5,216 nucleotides of DNA from Candidatus Thorarchaeota archaeon (GTDB taxonomy: Archaea; Asgardarchaeota; Thorarchaeia; Thorarchaeales; Thorarchaeaceae), in assembly GCA_020355105.1 (NCBI GenBank), contig CP070658.1, positions 814,477-819,692 of the forward strand, written 5' to 3'. Below the pieces are notes generated by a model. The model was not told the DNA's origin, did not search any database, and saw only the letters and a program-made list of their open reading frames with translations. The position numbers and the translations under genes were made by a program. Numbering within the stretch: position 1 is the first letter of the stretch; each line of letters begins with the position of its first letter. Below, one piece after another: positions 1-5,216 of this stretch.

Positions 1-963
1 AGCGGCTACCACATCAGAGAGGCAGGGTCGACAGCGGCCCAAGAGCTAGCATTCACTCTTCTGAATGGCATGGAGTATGTGAAAGCCGGAAAGGAGCGGG
101 GGCTTGACGTTGACATGTTTGCACCGCGACTCTCCTTCTTCTTCAATGCGCACAACGACATCTTCGAAGAAGTGGCGAAATACCGAGCTGCAAGAAGGAT
201 ATGGGCACGTGAAATGAAGGATCGGTTTGGTGCCAAGAAGGAGAGGTCTCTTTGGATGAGATTTCACACGCAGACCGCAGGGTGTTCGCTCACAGCTCAA
301 CAGCCTCAGGTTAATGTGGTCCGAACAGCGTACCAAGCACTGGCAGCAGTATTGGGTGGCACTCAGTCCCTTCACACCAATAGCATGGATGAGGCCCTCT
401 GCCTCCCGACGGAAGACGCAGTCAGAGTAGCCCTACGAACACAGCAAGTCCTTGCCCACGAGAGTGGCGTGCCGAACACGATTGACCCGTTGGCTGGGTC
501 GTATTACATAGAGGCTCTTACGAACGAGCTTGAAGAGGAGGCCTACAAGTACTTCGACAGGGTCGACTCTCTTGGAGGAGTGATTCCCGCTATTGAGAAG
601 GGCTTCTTCCAGAAGGAGATATCCGATGCGGCCTACCGCTACGAACGCGAGATTGAAACCAAGAAGCGTATCGTTGTTGGTGTCAATGACTTTGTGCAAG
701 AAGACGAGGCCATCAAGATTCCCGTTCTCAAGATCGATCCCGAGGTCGAAAGAAGACAGATTGAACGACTCAACAAGACACGAAAAGAGCGCGACAACAA
801 GAAAGTCGAGGCTGCATTGGACGGACTCAGAAAGGCATCCGAAGGCACCGAGAACGTCGTACCTCATGTTGTGGATGCTGTTAGGGCCTATGCCAGTGTC
901 GGCGAGGTTTGCGGCGTTTGGAGAGAGGTCTATGGCGAATGGGAAGAACCAAAGATATTCTGA
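1..963 (+). CDS. Methylmalonyl-CoA mutase, large (catalytic) subunit, C-terminal part (5' end outside window)
   Basis: The cobalamin-dependent enzyme interconverts (R)-methylmalonyl-CoA and succinyl-CoA in the cytoplasm, in propionate and branched amino-acid metabolism or in archaeal carbon-assimilation cycles. The reading frame is open from base 1, and 320 residues precede the TGA. The visible part starts in the TIM-barrel core with SGYHIREAG, whose Tyr-His pair matches the active-site Y243/H244 of the Propionibacterium enzyme. It continues with FFNAHNDIFEEVAKYRAARR, then TQTAGCSLTAQQP, LGGTQSLHTNSMDEAL and NTIDPLAGSYYIE, all hallmarks of the family. The end, a charged helical region followed by GEVCGVWREVYGEW, is the normal terminus of stand-alone alpha subunits; no cobalamin-binding domain (DxHxxG) follows, so that subunit must be encoded elsewhere. 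Family membership is near certain. Residues that separate methylmalonyl- from isobutyryl-CoA mutases (near Tyr89 and Arg207) lie upstream of the window, so substrate choice is inferred. Confidence 0.95.
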   Translation, partial: SGYHIREAGSTAAQELAFTLLNGMEYVKAGKERGLDVDMFAPRLSFFFNAHNDIFEEVAKYRAARRIWAREMKDRFGAKKERSLWMRFHTQTAGCSLTAQQPQVNVVRTAYQALAAVLGGTQSLHTNSMDEALCLPTEDAVRVALRTQQVLAHESGVPNTIDPLAGSYYIEALTNELEEEAYKYFDRVDSLGGVIPAIEKGFFQKEISDAAYRYEREIETKKRIVVGVNDFVQEDEAIKIPVLKIDPEVERRQIERLNKTRKERDNKKVEAALDGLRKASEGTENVVPHVVDAVRAYASVGEVCGVWREVYGEWEEPKIF

Positions 964-1017
964 GATCTTGGTTTGAAGAGCAAATCAGATATGTGAGGCA
1001 GTGCATTCTCCTTATCT

Positions 1018-1023
1018 GGTGAT
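1018..1023 (+). promoter_or_regulatory. Ribosome binding site deciding a TTG start
   Basis: GGTGAT matches the archaeal anti-Shine-Dalgarno sequence over six bases and ends four bases before TTG 1028. The alternative GTG at 1001 lacks a site at normal spacing. This favours TTG 1028 as the start of the metallo-beta-lactamase-fold protein, although TTG is the rarest of the common starts. Confidence 0.55.
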
Positions 1024-1027
1024 ACAA

Positions 1028-1693
1028 TTGCGTGTATCGATTCGATGGTTAGGCCATTCAGGCTTCCAAATCAAGGCTGCGGAACATGTCATATACCTTG
1101 ACCTATATCGGTCAAAGAAGTTGATAGAACGAGTTCCCGACGTTTCTGATCCCGCTACAATCGTGCTTGTAAGCCACTCTCATAACGATCATTGCTACCC
1201 CGATGCTATCAATGAGGTGCGGACCGACAGTACTACCGTGGTGGCACCTGCGAACTGTGCAGAGAAGCTTGGCAGCAACATCACCTCACTGGAACCTGGT
1301 GAGGAAACTACAATTCAAGGAGTTGACATCAAGGCGGTTCAAGCCTACAACGTGAAGAGATTCCGTTCCCCTGGGAACCCCTATCATCCTAAGGGGTATG
1401 GTGTCGGCTACCTACTGAAAGTGGAAGGAAATACCATCTACTTCGCAGGAGACACTGACGTTATTCCGGAGATGGAGGAGTTGGGTCAAATAGATGTGGC
1501 ACTTCTACCATGTGGAGATACATACACGATGGACAACCTGGATGCGGCTGAGGCCACCAAGACAATCAGGCCCAAGGTTGTAATCCCGATGCACACTTGG
1601 GACCGGAGTGTTGAGGAGTTCCAGAATGCAGTAGAAGAAGAGAAGGATACCAATTTCGTATCGTTAAAAGAAGGTGAGGAATTCACACTCTAG
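1028..1693 (+). CDS. Metallo-beta-lactamase-fold hydrolase, UlaG-like (COG2220 type)
   Basis: A cytoplasmic metal-dependent hydrolase of the branch that includes L-ascorbate-6-phosphate lactonase UlaG; the substrate is unknown. Numbered from the TTG start (221 residues), it shows HSHNDHC (His50, His52, Asp54, His55), the branch-typical HPKGYGVGYLL with His120, GDTD with Asp142 and PMHTWD with His189. These form the expected metal-binding set, so it should be active. The length is normal for the family. I chose TTG at 1028 because GGTGAT lies 4 bases upstream and the protein then begins MRVSIRWLGHSGF, as homologues usually do. A GTG at 1001 in the same frame would add nine residues (HSPYL-containing), but has only GAGG two bases upstream. 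The start is 64 bases after the mutase stop (37 bases if GTG 1001 is used), in the same direction, so cotranscription is plausible. It is convergent with the reductase gene. No signal peptide is visible. Confidence 0.9.
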   Translation: MRVSIRWLGHSGFQIKAAEHVIYLDLYRSKKLIERVPDVSDPATIVLVSHSHNDHCYPDAINEVRTDSTTVVAPANCAEKLGSNITSLEPGEETTIQGVDIKAVQAYNVKRFRSPGNPYHPKGYGVGYLLKVEGNTIYFAGDTDVIPEMEELGQIDVALLPCGDTYTMDNLDAAEATKTIRPKVVIPMHTWDRSVEEFQNAVEEEKDTNFVSLKEGEEFTL

Positions 1694-1766
1694 TTCCTTA
1701 GAACGAGCCCCAGCAACTGTTATGCCTCTCAGTCAGTCGATCCCAGACATTGGGTCACGAACTCAG

Positions 1767-2492
1767 CTAATCGACAAGCCGTTTCCCGCCATCAACGACA
1801 ATGGTTTCTCCTGTTATGTAGGAGGCATCATCAGAAGCCAAGAATAGGATTGTCTTGGCTACATCTTCAGGTTTCCCAACTCGGTTCAACAGTGACTTCT
1901 TAGTATAGTAATGAATCTCCTCTGCTGCCATTCCCCATGTATCAACGGCACCGGGGGAAACTGCATTCACCCTTGTTGGAGACAGTTTCCTTGCCAGACC
2001 TCGAGTCAGCACGCTGCCCCATGCCTTTGTCGCCACATAGCCCAGTCCACCGGGGGCATAGTCCATCACCACGTTGACGATACATCCTCGTTGCTCCCGA
2101 AGATGAATCAGAGCGTGGTGTGAACAGACAAGCAATCCCATGGCATTCACATCCACCATTCGCTGCCAAAGCGACCAGTCTGGCCTATCAATGTCGAAGA
2201 CTGGCGGAGGATGTTGTGATGCATTGTTCACAAGAATGTCCAACCTACCGAATCTCTTAGTGCACTTGTCGACCATCTTCAATACTTCTTGAGGGCTCGA
2301 AACGTCTGCCTTGACCGAGATTGCTTCGGTTCCCTCTTCTTTGATGGCTTTCAGAGTTGCTTCCGCCTTGTCCGGTGAAGAGTGATAATTCACAAGTATG
2401 TTGGCTCCTTCTCTCGAGAACTGAAGGGCCGTTTCGCGACCAATTCCACCACTTGCACCCGTGACTAGAACACATTTCCCTCTGAACTTCAT
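1767..2492 (-). CDS. Short-chain dehydrogenase/reductase (SDR), classical type, with unusual catalytic serine position
   Basis: A 241-residue, probably cytoplasmic, NAD(P)-dependent oxidoreductase of the classical SDR (FabG-like) fold; the substrate is unknown. The Rossmann nucleotide-binding motif TGASGGIG lies at residues 11-18. NYHSS after the second strand has Asn rather than the Asp typical of NAD users, which hints at NADP but does not prove it. NNAS is at 89-92, the structural Asn in DVNAMG at about 116, YVATK (Tyr152, Lys156) is the catalytic pair, and SPGAVDT and YITGETIVVDGG close the fold. The catalytic Ser normally found about 13 residues before the Tyr is absent: the segment reads VNVVMDYAPGG. 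ATG 2492 is chosen because GGTGAGG lies eight bases upstream and MKFRGKCVLVTGASGGIG is a normal SDR N-terminus; an in-frame TTG at 2528 would add 12 unsupported residues. The gene converges on the metallo-hydrolase gene, with 73 bases between the two stops. Confidence 0.93.
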   Translation of the reverse strand: MKFRGKCVLVTGASGGIGRETALQFSREGANILVNYHSSPDKAEATLKAIKEEGTEAISVKADVSSPQEVLKMVDKCTKRFGRLDILVNNASQHPPPVFDIDRPDWSLWQRMVDVNAMGLLVCSHHALIHLREQRGCIVNVVMDYAPGGLGYVATKAWGSVLTRGLARKLSPTRVNAVSPGAVDTWGMAAEEIHYYTKKSLLNRVGKPEDVAKTILFLASDDASYITGETIVVDGGKRLVD

Positions 2493-2500
2493 AGCGAATA

Positions 2501-2507
2501 CCTCACC
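2501..2507 (-). promoter_or_regulatory. Ribosome binding site of the SDR gene
   Basis: Read on the minus strand, GGTGAGG stands eight bases before ATG 2492. It is a good Shine-Dalgarno match and decides against the longer TTG start at 2528. Confidence 0.7.
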
Positions 2508-2535
2508 GAATGGTCGTGGCAGGAGCAATCCTAGA

Positions 2536-2543
2536 ATCTATTA
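2536..2543 (-). promoter_or_regulatory. Weak TATA-like box upstream of the SDR gene
   Basis: TAATAGAT on the minus strand is the most AT-rich stretch upstream of the SDR start. Transcription starting about 26 bases downstream would begin near 2513, just ahead of the ribosome binding site at 2507-2501. There is no clear purine-rich BRE next to it, so this is a tentative call. The gene could instead be read through from the surface-protein gene upstream. Confidence 0.25.
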
Positions 2544-2591
2544 GGACGCCCCTGACATCCCTAACTAGACTGAGGTTCCCTAAGTCTTCTT

Positions 2592-2620
2592 CACTCGGAC
2601 GCAACGAGTCTGAGTGTTGC
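2592..2620. repeat. Overlapping inverted repeats in the intergenic region
   Basis: CACTCGGAC (2592-2600) and GTCTGAGTG (2608-2616) form a nine-base inverted repeat with one G/T mismatch. Overlapping it, ACTCG (2593-2597) pairs with CGAGT (2605-2609), and GCAAC (2601-2605) pairs with GTTGC (2616-2620). The three stems are mutually exclusive or nested. The element lies between the surface-protein gene and the SDR gene. It could be a protein-binding site or a second 3'-end structure, but no T-run follows on either strand. The role is unknown. Confidence 0.4.
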
Positions 2621-2639
2621 TGAGGATATGTGGCCTAGA

Positions 2640-2666
2640 GGACCGCTGGCACTGAACCAGCAGTCC
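2640..2666 (-). terminator. Stem-loop immediately after the surface-protein stop codon (possible 3'-end element)
   Basis: Starting four bases after the TAG of the surface-protein gene, minus-strand RNA can form a ten-pair stem, GGACTGCTGG with CCAGCGGTCC, closing a seven-base loop (TTCAGTG). The fourth or fifth pair from the base is a U-G wobble. On the plus strand the same position is a C-A mismatch, so the stem is better in the transcribed direction. No T-run follows, so it is not a textbook intrinsic terminator. It may protect or define the 3' end, or attenuate read-through into the SDR gene. Confidence 0.4.
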
Positions 2667-2670
2667 AATA

Positions 2671-4998
2671 CTAGAGTGCAGTCCTTCTCCTGTAGAACAC
2701 CACTCCTGCTATGACCACTATCACTGCGCCCGCACCAACGATGATCAGTGCGTTCTGAGCCAGGAAGTCCAAGGGTCCTAGTGGTCTTCCTATCAATGAC
2801 TCTGCTCCAACATACTCGTTTGTGGCAAGGGGTTGGAACTCGACGTATAGGAATCCTTCTGCAGCCAGCGCTCGGTTGACCGAGAAAGTCAGCACTGTGG
2901 TGTTGCTTATCGACCCGAACTGGAGGGACATGAAGCCAGACGTAGACCCTGAGAATGTAGCTTGGAGGCTCGCCCATGGAAGTTCCTGAGTCACGTTCTG
3001 GTACACCTGACGTGCGTTCAGTGTGTAGCTAGAAACGTCGGTGACGTTTGCTGTAACGTTCCACCAGACTCCGATAGGCCCTGTCAGTTCAATTCGGTAT
3101 GCCTCAGATGCTGATCCTGGGTCCTCCAATGTGAAGTTGTAGGCCCCACCAGTTTCTGAGAGTGCAATCTGACTGACTTCATCGTATTGCCAAGAGCTGT
3201 CCTTCAACCATTCGACCTCATAGTTCACCGTGTAGTTGATGTATTCATTTCCGGGCCCTGCCGTGTTGTTCAATACCTGTGTAGGGCTAAGAGCGACTAT
3301 GACGTCTGTGTAGGATGTGATGAAGGGGTATTCTTCCGTGTCATTGAATGGGTTAGCTATCCACGATCCACCACTCTGAATGTTCGCCAAGACAGTCAAG
3401 CCACTATACAGTGTGTTACCAAATACGTCAAACACACGATACTGCGTTGTGACGGTGATATTGTCTTGTGTCATGAGAGAGATTGTCAGATTGAAGTGGT
3501 CAGGGGCACTAGCAGGCACACGATAGCCCGCAGAGTTGCTGGAAACCGCATCCACTGACGAACTATCACCAACAGGTCCGACATTGAACTCATACACGCC
3601 ATTCGCACCTGAGCTGAGAGTTGCCTCAAACACATAGTGTCCCGCAGGAAGATAGTAGAATTGAGAGGCACTGAAGGTGCCGCTGGTAGTAATGCTATAA
3701 TCGATATAGAGCATGTCGTCAGTAACCGACCAGCAGCTCCACGTGACTCCAGATGACCAAGTATGGTTTGCTCGGAGTATTCCATCCTGCTCAAGAAACA
3801 TACTGAAGCCTCTCTTCTCAGTGTAGGCGTTCGTGTTCTCCAAATAGAAGTCCTCGTTGACAGGAAGTTCGGCCGAATCAAGTAGCTCATGGAACAGTGT
3901 GTACTCTCCATTCCCCGATCCAATCACACTGATGTAGTACTCTTCATCACGGCCTGACTGGTAGTAGAACGTATCACCGTCGGATGTGTAAGTTCTCGAG
4001 AATCTCTGGAGTCTTTGGGATACTGCCTCGAACGCACTACTTGAGATCATCGCCTGAACTCCGACAGGAGAGATGGAGAATTCTGGCTGGTTGAACGAGA
4101 ATGCCAATTTCGCCAACTGGTCGATTGGTGACCTGAATTTGTAGGTATGGACTGTTGGTGCCTTCTCTGAATGAACAACGTTTGAACCTTCTTTAATTGC
4201 CCACTCACTCTCCGGGAGAACTCCTTGGATTACCTCACCATGAGCTATCCATCGTGGTGCGATTGCCTCTGGTAGAACATCCAAGACTACTGGACCTGTG
4301 GTACTTTGCGAGACTGTGAATTGCACAACGTAGGTCCCCCCACCTGAGGGTTTGAACGGAATTACAGCCACGTCTCCACCAGATCCGGACGTAGAACCCA
4401 CTTGACGTTCTTGAGGGTCGTACACGCGAGCAGTCCAACTGACCGAGTCCTGCCGCGAAGCGACAGTGAGATGCACGAAGTCCTCGTTGCCAAGAGTCAG
4501 AACTCCAAAGTATGTGTATCCCTGTTCCATCACGACCGTCTTGTGTTGACCTAGGTTCAGGTTGAATGATCGCTGGATTACACTGGAGTTAATGCCTACA
4601 GGTTCTCCAGACCCAGTGTAGAAGTCATAGAAGGATGGCAGTGTGAAGCCTCTCCCCAAAGGTCCCTGTGTGATTGAAGATCCGATCTGCCAATTGAACT
4701 GGCGTTCAACCGGCCCCCATGAGCCTGAACCGGCCCACGACCAAGAACTGGTTCCGTACCAGTACCTCCAGTAGCTTACTCCATCTGCAAAGCTAAGATA
4801 TGTCCTAGAGTCTGACCTAACAGGCAAGCAATCGTAGTATACGTAGGTACGGTTGTTGGCAGCCGGCAGAAGCTCCTGAACATACTGGTTCTCATTAATA
4901 GTAGGGTTAACTGCCGAAACAGGTGCTACAAGTGACGCAAAAGTGAGAGCAAACATAATTGCTACAGATATGATGATGTATCTCCCGGAGTCCTTCAC
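2671..4998 (-). CDS. Large secreted, membrane-anchored surface protein of unknown family (about 775 residues)
   Basis: I do not recognise a named family. From GTG 4998 the protein opens with a signal peptide: MKDSGR, a hydrophobic stretch to about residue 25, and a likely cleavage after APVSA (29). It ends with one membrane helix at about 750-769 followed by RRRTAL. The chain between should therefore face outside. Residues 77-103 carry six Trp among Gly, Ser and Tyr. About 150-242 reads like a beta-sandwich resembling pre-peptidase C-terminal (PPC) domains (VYDPQ, then GGGTYVVQFTV); similar patterns at about 345-372 and 390-475 (YYLPAGHYVFEATL) suggest more such domains, by inference. Thirteen N-X-S/T sites are present, ten of them after residue 500. 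Only two cysteines (57, 422) are in the mature part. No enzyme motif is seen. GTG 4998 is preferred over TTG 5028 because AGGAG lies upstream of it and the signal peptide then has normal length. A structural, adhesion or S-layer-associated role is possible. Confidence 0.88.
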   Translation of the reverse strand: MKDSGRYIIISVAIMFALTFASLVAPVSAVNPTINENQYVQELLPAANNRTYVYYDCLPVRSDSRTYLSFADGVSYWRYWYGTSSWSWAGSGSWGPVERQFNWQIGSSITQGPLGRGFTLPSFYDFYTGSGEPVGINSSVIQRSFNLNLGQHKTVVMEQGYTYFGVLTLGNEDFVHLTVASRQDSVSWTARVYDPQERQVGSTSGSGGDVAVIPFKPSGGGTYVVQFTVSQSTTGPVVLDVLPEAIAPRWIAHGEVIQGVLPESEWAIKEGSNVVHSEKAPTVHTYKFRSPIDQLAKLAFSFNQPEFSISPVGVQAMISSSAFEAVSQRLQRFSRTYTSDGDTFYYQSGRDEEYYISVIGSGNGEYTLFHELLDSAELPVNEDFYLENTNAYTEKRGFSMFLEQDGILRANHTWSSGVTWSCWSVTDDMLYIDYSITTSGTFSASQFYYLPAGHYVFEATLSSGANGVYEFNVGPVGDSSSVDAVSSNSAGYRVPASAPDHFNLTISLMTQDNITVTTQYRVFDVFGNTLYSGLTVLANIQSGGSWIANPFNDTEEYPFITSYTDVIVALSPTQVLNNTAGPGNEYINYTVNYEVEWLKDSSWQYDEVSQIALSETGGAYNFTLEDPGSASEAYRIELTGPIGVWWNVTANVTDVSSYTLNARQVYQNVTQELPWASLQATFSGSTSGFMSLQFGSISNTTVLTFSVNRALAAEGFLYVEFQPLATNEYVGAESLIGRPLGPLDFLAQNALIIVGAGAVIVVIAGVVFYRRRTAL
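2692..2751 (-). other. C-terminal transmembrane anchor of the surface protein
   Basis: This segment encodes about 20 hydrophobic residues (ALIIVGAGAVIVVIAGVVFY) directly followed by three arginines and TAL at the end. It is a stop-transfer anchor with a positive inside tail. The arrangement resembles archaeal C-terminal sorting signals (short motif, helix, basic cluster), but the usual PGF motif is missing; RPLGPLDF precedes the helix instead. Confidence 0.8.
4912..4998 (-). other. Signal peptide of the surface protein
   Basis: From GTG 4998 the 29 encoded residues have a short charged start (KDSGR), a hydrophobic core (YIIISVAIMFALTFASLV) and APVSA, an AXA-type signal peptidase I site. Sec export is the likely route. 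There is no twin-arginine motif and no lipobox cysteine. The exact cleavage point is a prediction by eye. Confidence 0.75.
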
Positions 4999-5007
4999 GA
5001 GAATACA

Positions 5008-5014
5008 CACTCCT
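5008..5014 (-). promoter_or_regulatory. Ribosome binding site supporting the GTG 4998 start
   Basis: AGGAGTG on the minus strand lies about nine bases before GTG 4998. It falls inside the reading frame extended to TTG 5028, which itself has no recognisable site. A GTG within it, at 5010, is a less likely third start. Confidence 0.45.
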
Positions 5015-5099
5015 AAAGAATTGTCCAAAAGAAGTGTTAAGAACTAATCTTGTTTGTCTGAAGGTTTCTAAGACGCAAACTGACCGGAACATATGCATC

Positions 5100-5105
5100 T
5101 ATATA
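5100..5105 (+). promoter_or_regulatory. TATA box of the divergent intergenic region
   Basis: TATATA is centred about 26 bases before ATG 5128, the standard distance from an archaeal TATA box to the transcription start. The 22 bases between the box and the ATG contain no Shine-Dalgarno sequence. Together these suggest that transcription begins at or next to the start codon (leaderless mRNA). The box is a perfect palindrome, so it could also direct minus-strand transcription starting near 5077. That would give the surface-protein gene a leader of roughly 80 bases. Only the plus-strand use is well supported by spacing. Confidence 0.5.
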
Positions 5106-5127
5106 CCGCAACTCACACACCGCGATT

Positions 5128-5216
5128 ATGTCACTCCTTGAGAAGGTCAAGAACATGCCCAAAGGGGCCTTGGTAGGATATTTGGCACCCCTGATTGCCT
5201 TGTGCGGCATCGCAAT
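5128..5216 (+). CDS. N-terminus of a probable membrane protein (3' end outside window)
   Basis: Only 29 complete codons are visible: MSLLEKVKNMPKG followed by ALVGYLAPLIALCGIA. The short amphipathic, lysine-containing start leads into a hydrophobic segment with Pro and Gly, which fits the first transmembrane helix of a multi-pass membrane protein rather than a cleavable signal peptide. The GYLAPLIALCGIA pattern reminds me of the first helix of DUF998-type archaeal membrane proteins, but too little is visible to claim the family. The start at ATG 5128 is supported by the TATA box about 26 bases upstream and the absence of a ribosome binding site, as for a leaderless gene. It is transcribed divergently from the surface-protein gene. 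Confidence 0.6.
   Translation, partial: MSLLEKVKNMPKGALVGYLAPLIALCGIA

Noticed and set aside
433..867. Open frame of 144 codons on the minus strand
   Set aside because: It is antisense to the clear methylmalonyl-CoA mutase coding sequence and its translation resembles nothing recognisable.
1742..1754. Small hairpin CCCA/TGGG between the two convergent genes
   Set aside because: Only four contiguous pairs with a bulge beyond and no T-run; too weak to call a terminator.
2493..2528. Twelve-residue N-terminal extension of the SDR from TTG 2528
   Set aside because: The extension contains the strong GGTGAGG site for ATG 2492, and SDR proteins normally begin just before the TGxxxGxG motif.
2591..2977. 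Open frame of 128 codons on the minus strand overlapping the surface-protein 3' end
   Set aside because: It is an out-of-frame shadow of the surface-protein gene that runs into the structured intergenic region, with no start signal.
3187..3558. Open frame of 123 codons on the plus strand
   Set aside because: It lies entirely inside the surface-protein gene on the other strand and has no coherent domain or ribosome binding site.
4999..5028. Ten-residue extension of the surface protein from TTG 5028
   Set aside because: No ribosome binding site precedes it, and it would put extra residues, including a Cys, ahead of a normal signal peptide that starts at GTG 4998.

Overview
The window looks like ordinary chromosomal sequence from an archaeon. 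The evidence for this is a methylmalonyl-CoA mutase large subunit that ends after its catalytic domain, as in archaea and some bacteria with a separate cobalamin-binding subunit. There is also a large Ser/Thr/Asn-rich surface protein with an N-terminal signal peptide and a C-terminal membrane anchor ending in RRRTAL. Shine-Dalgarno-led starts (GGTGA-type) are mixed with an apparently leaderless start about 26 bases after a TATATA box, and GTG/TTG starts seem to be used. Base composition is close to balanced. An Asgard lineage such as Thorarchaeota would fit, but that is an impression, not a result; the sequence alone does not fix the phylum.

Layout, left to right. Positions 1-963 (+) hold the C-terminal 320 residues of methylmalonyl-CoA mutase, cut by the window edge. 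Positions 1028-1693 (+) encode a UlaG-like metallo-beta-lactamase-fold hydrolase in the same direction, possibly cotranscribed. It converges on a short-chain dehydrogenase/reductase gene at 1767-2492 (-). Positions 2671-4998 (-) encode a roughly 775-residue exported, membrane-anchored, probably glycosylated protein. Its stop codon is followed by a stem-loop that pairs better in the transcribed (-) strand RNA. Positions 4999-5127 form a divergent intergenic region with a TATA box, and at 5128 a + strand gene begins that probably encodes a membrane protein and runs off the window.

How the genes work together: the mutase belongs to propionyl-CoA/methylmalonyl-CoA/succinyl-CoA interconversion. 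The hydrolase and the reductase are generic enzyme families whose substrates cannot be read from sequence, and nothing shows that they serve the mutase pathway. The surface protein and the divergent membrane-protein gene share an intergenic control region but have no demonstrable functional link.

I see no tRNA, rRNA, CRISPR array, insertion sequence or mobile-element boundary, and no convincing new multi-gene system. The items most worth following up are the surface protein (no recognised family, Trp-rich N-terminal segment, glycosylation sites crowded in its C-terminal third, sorting-signal-like C-terminus), the reductase that lacks the usual catalytic serine, and the strand-biased stem-loop after the surface-protein gene.
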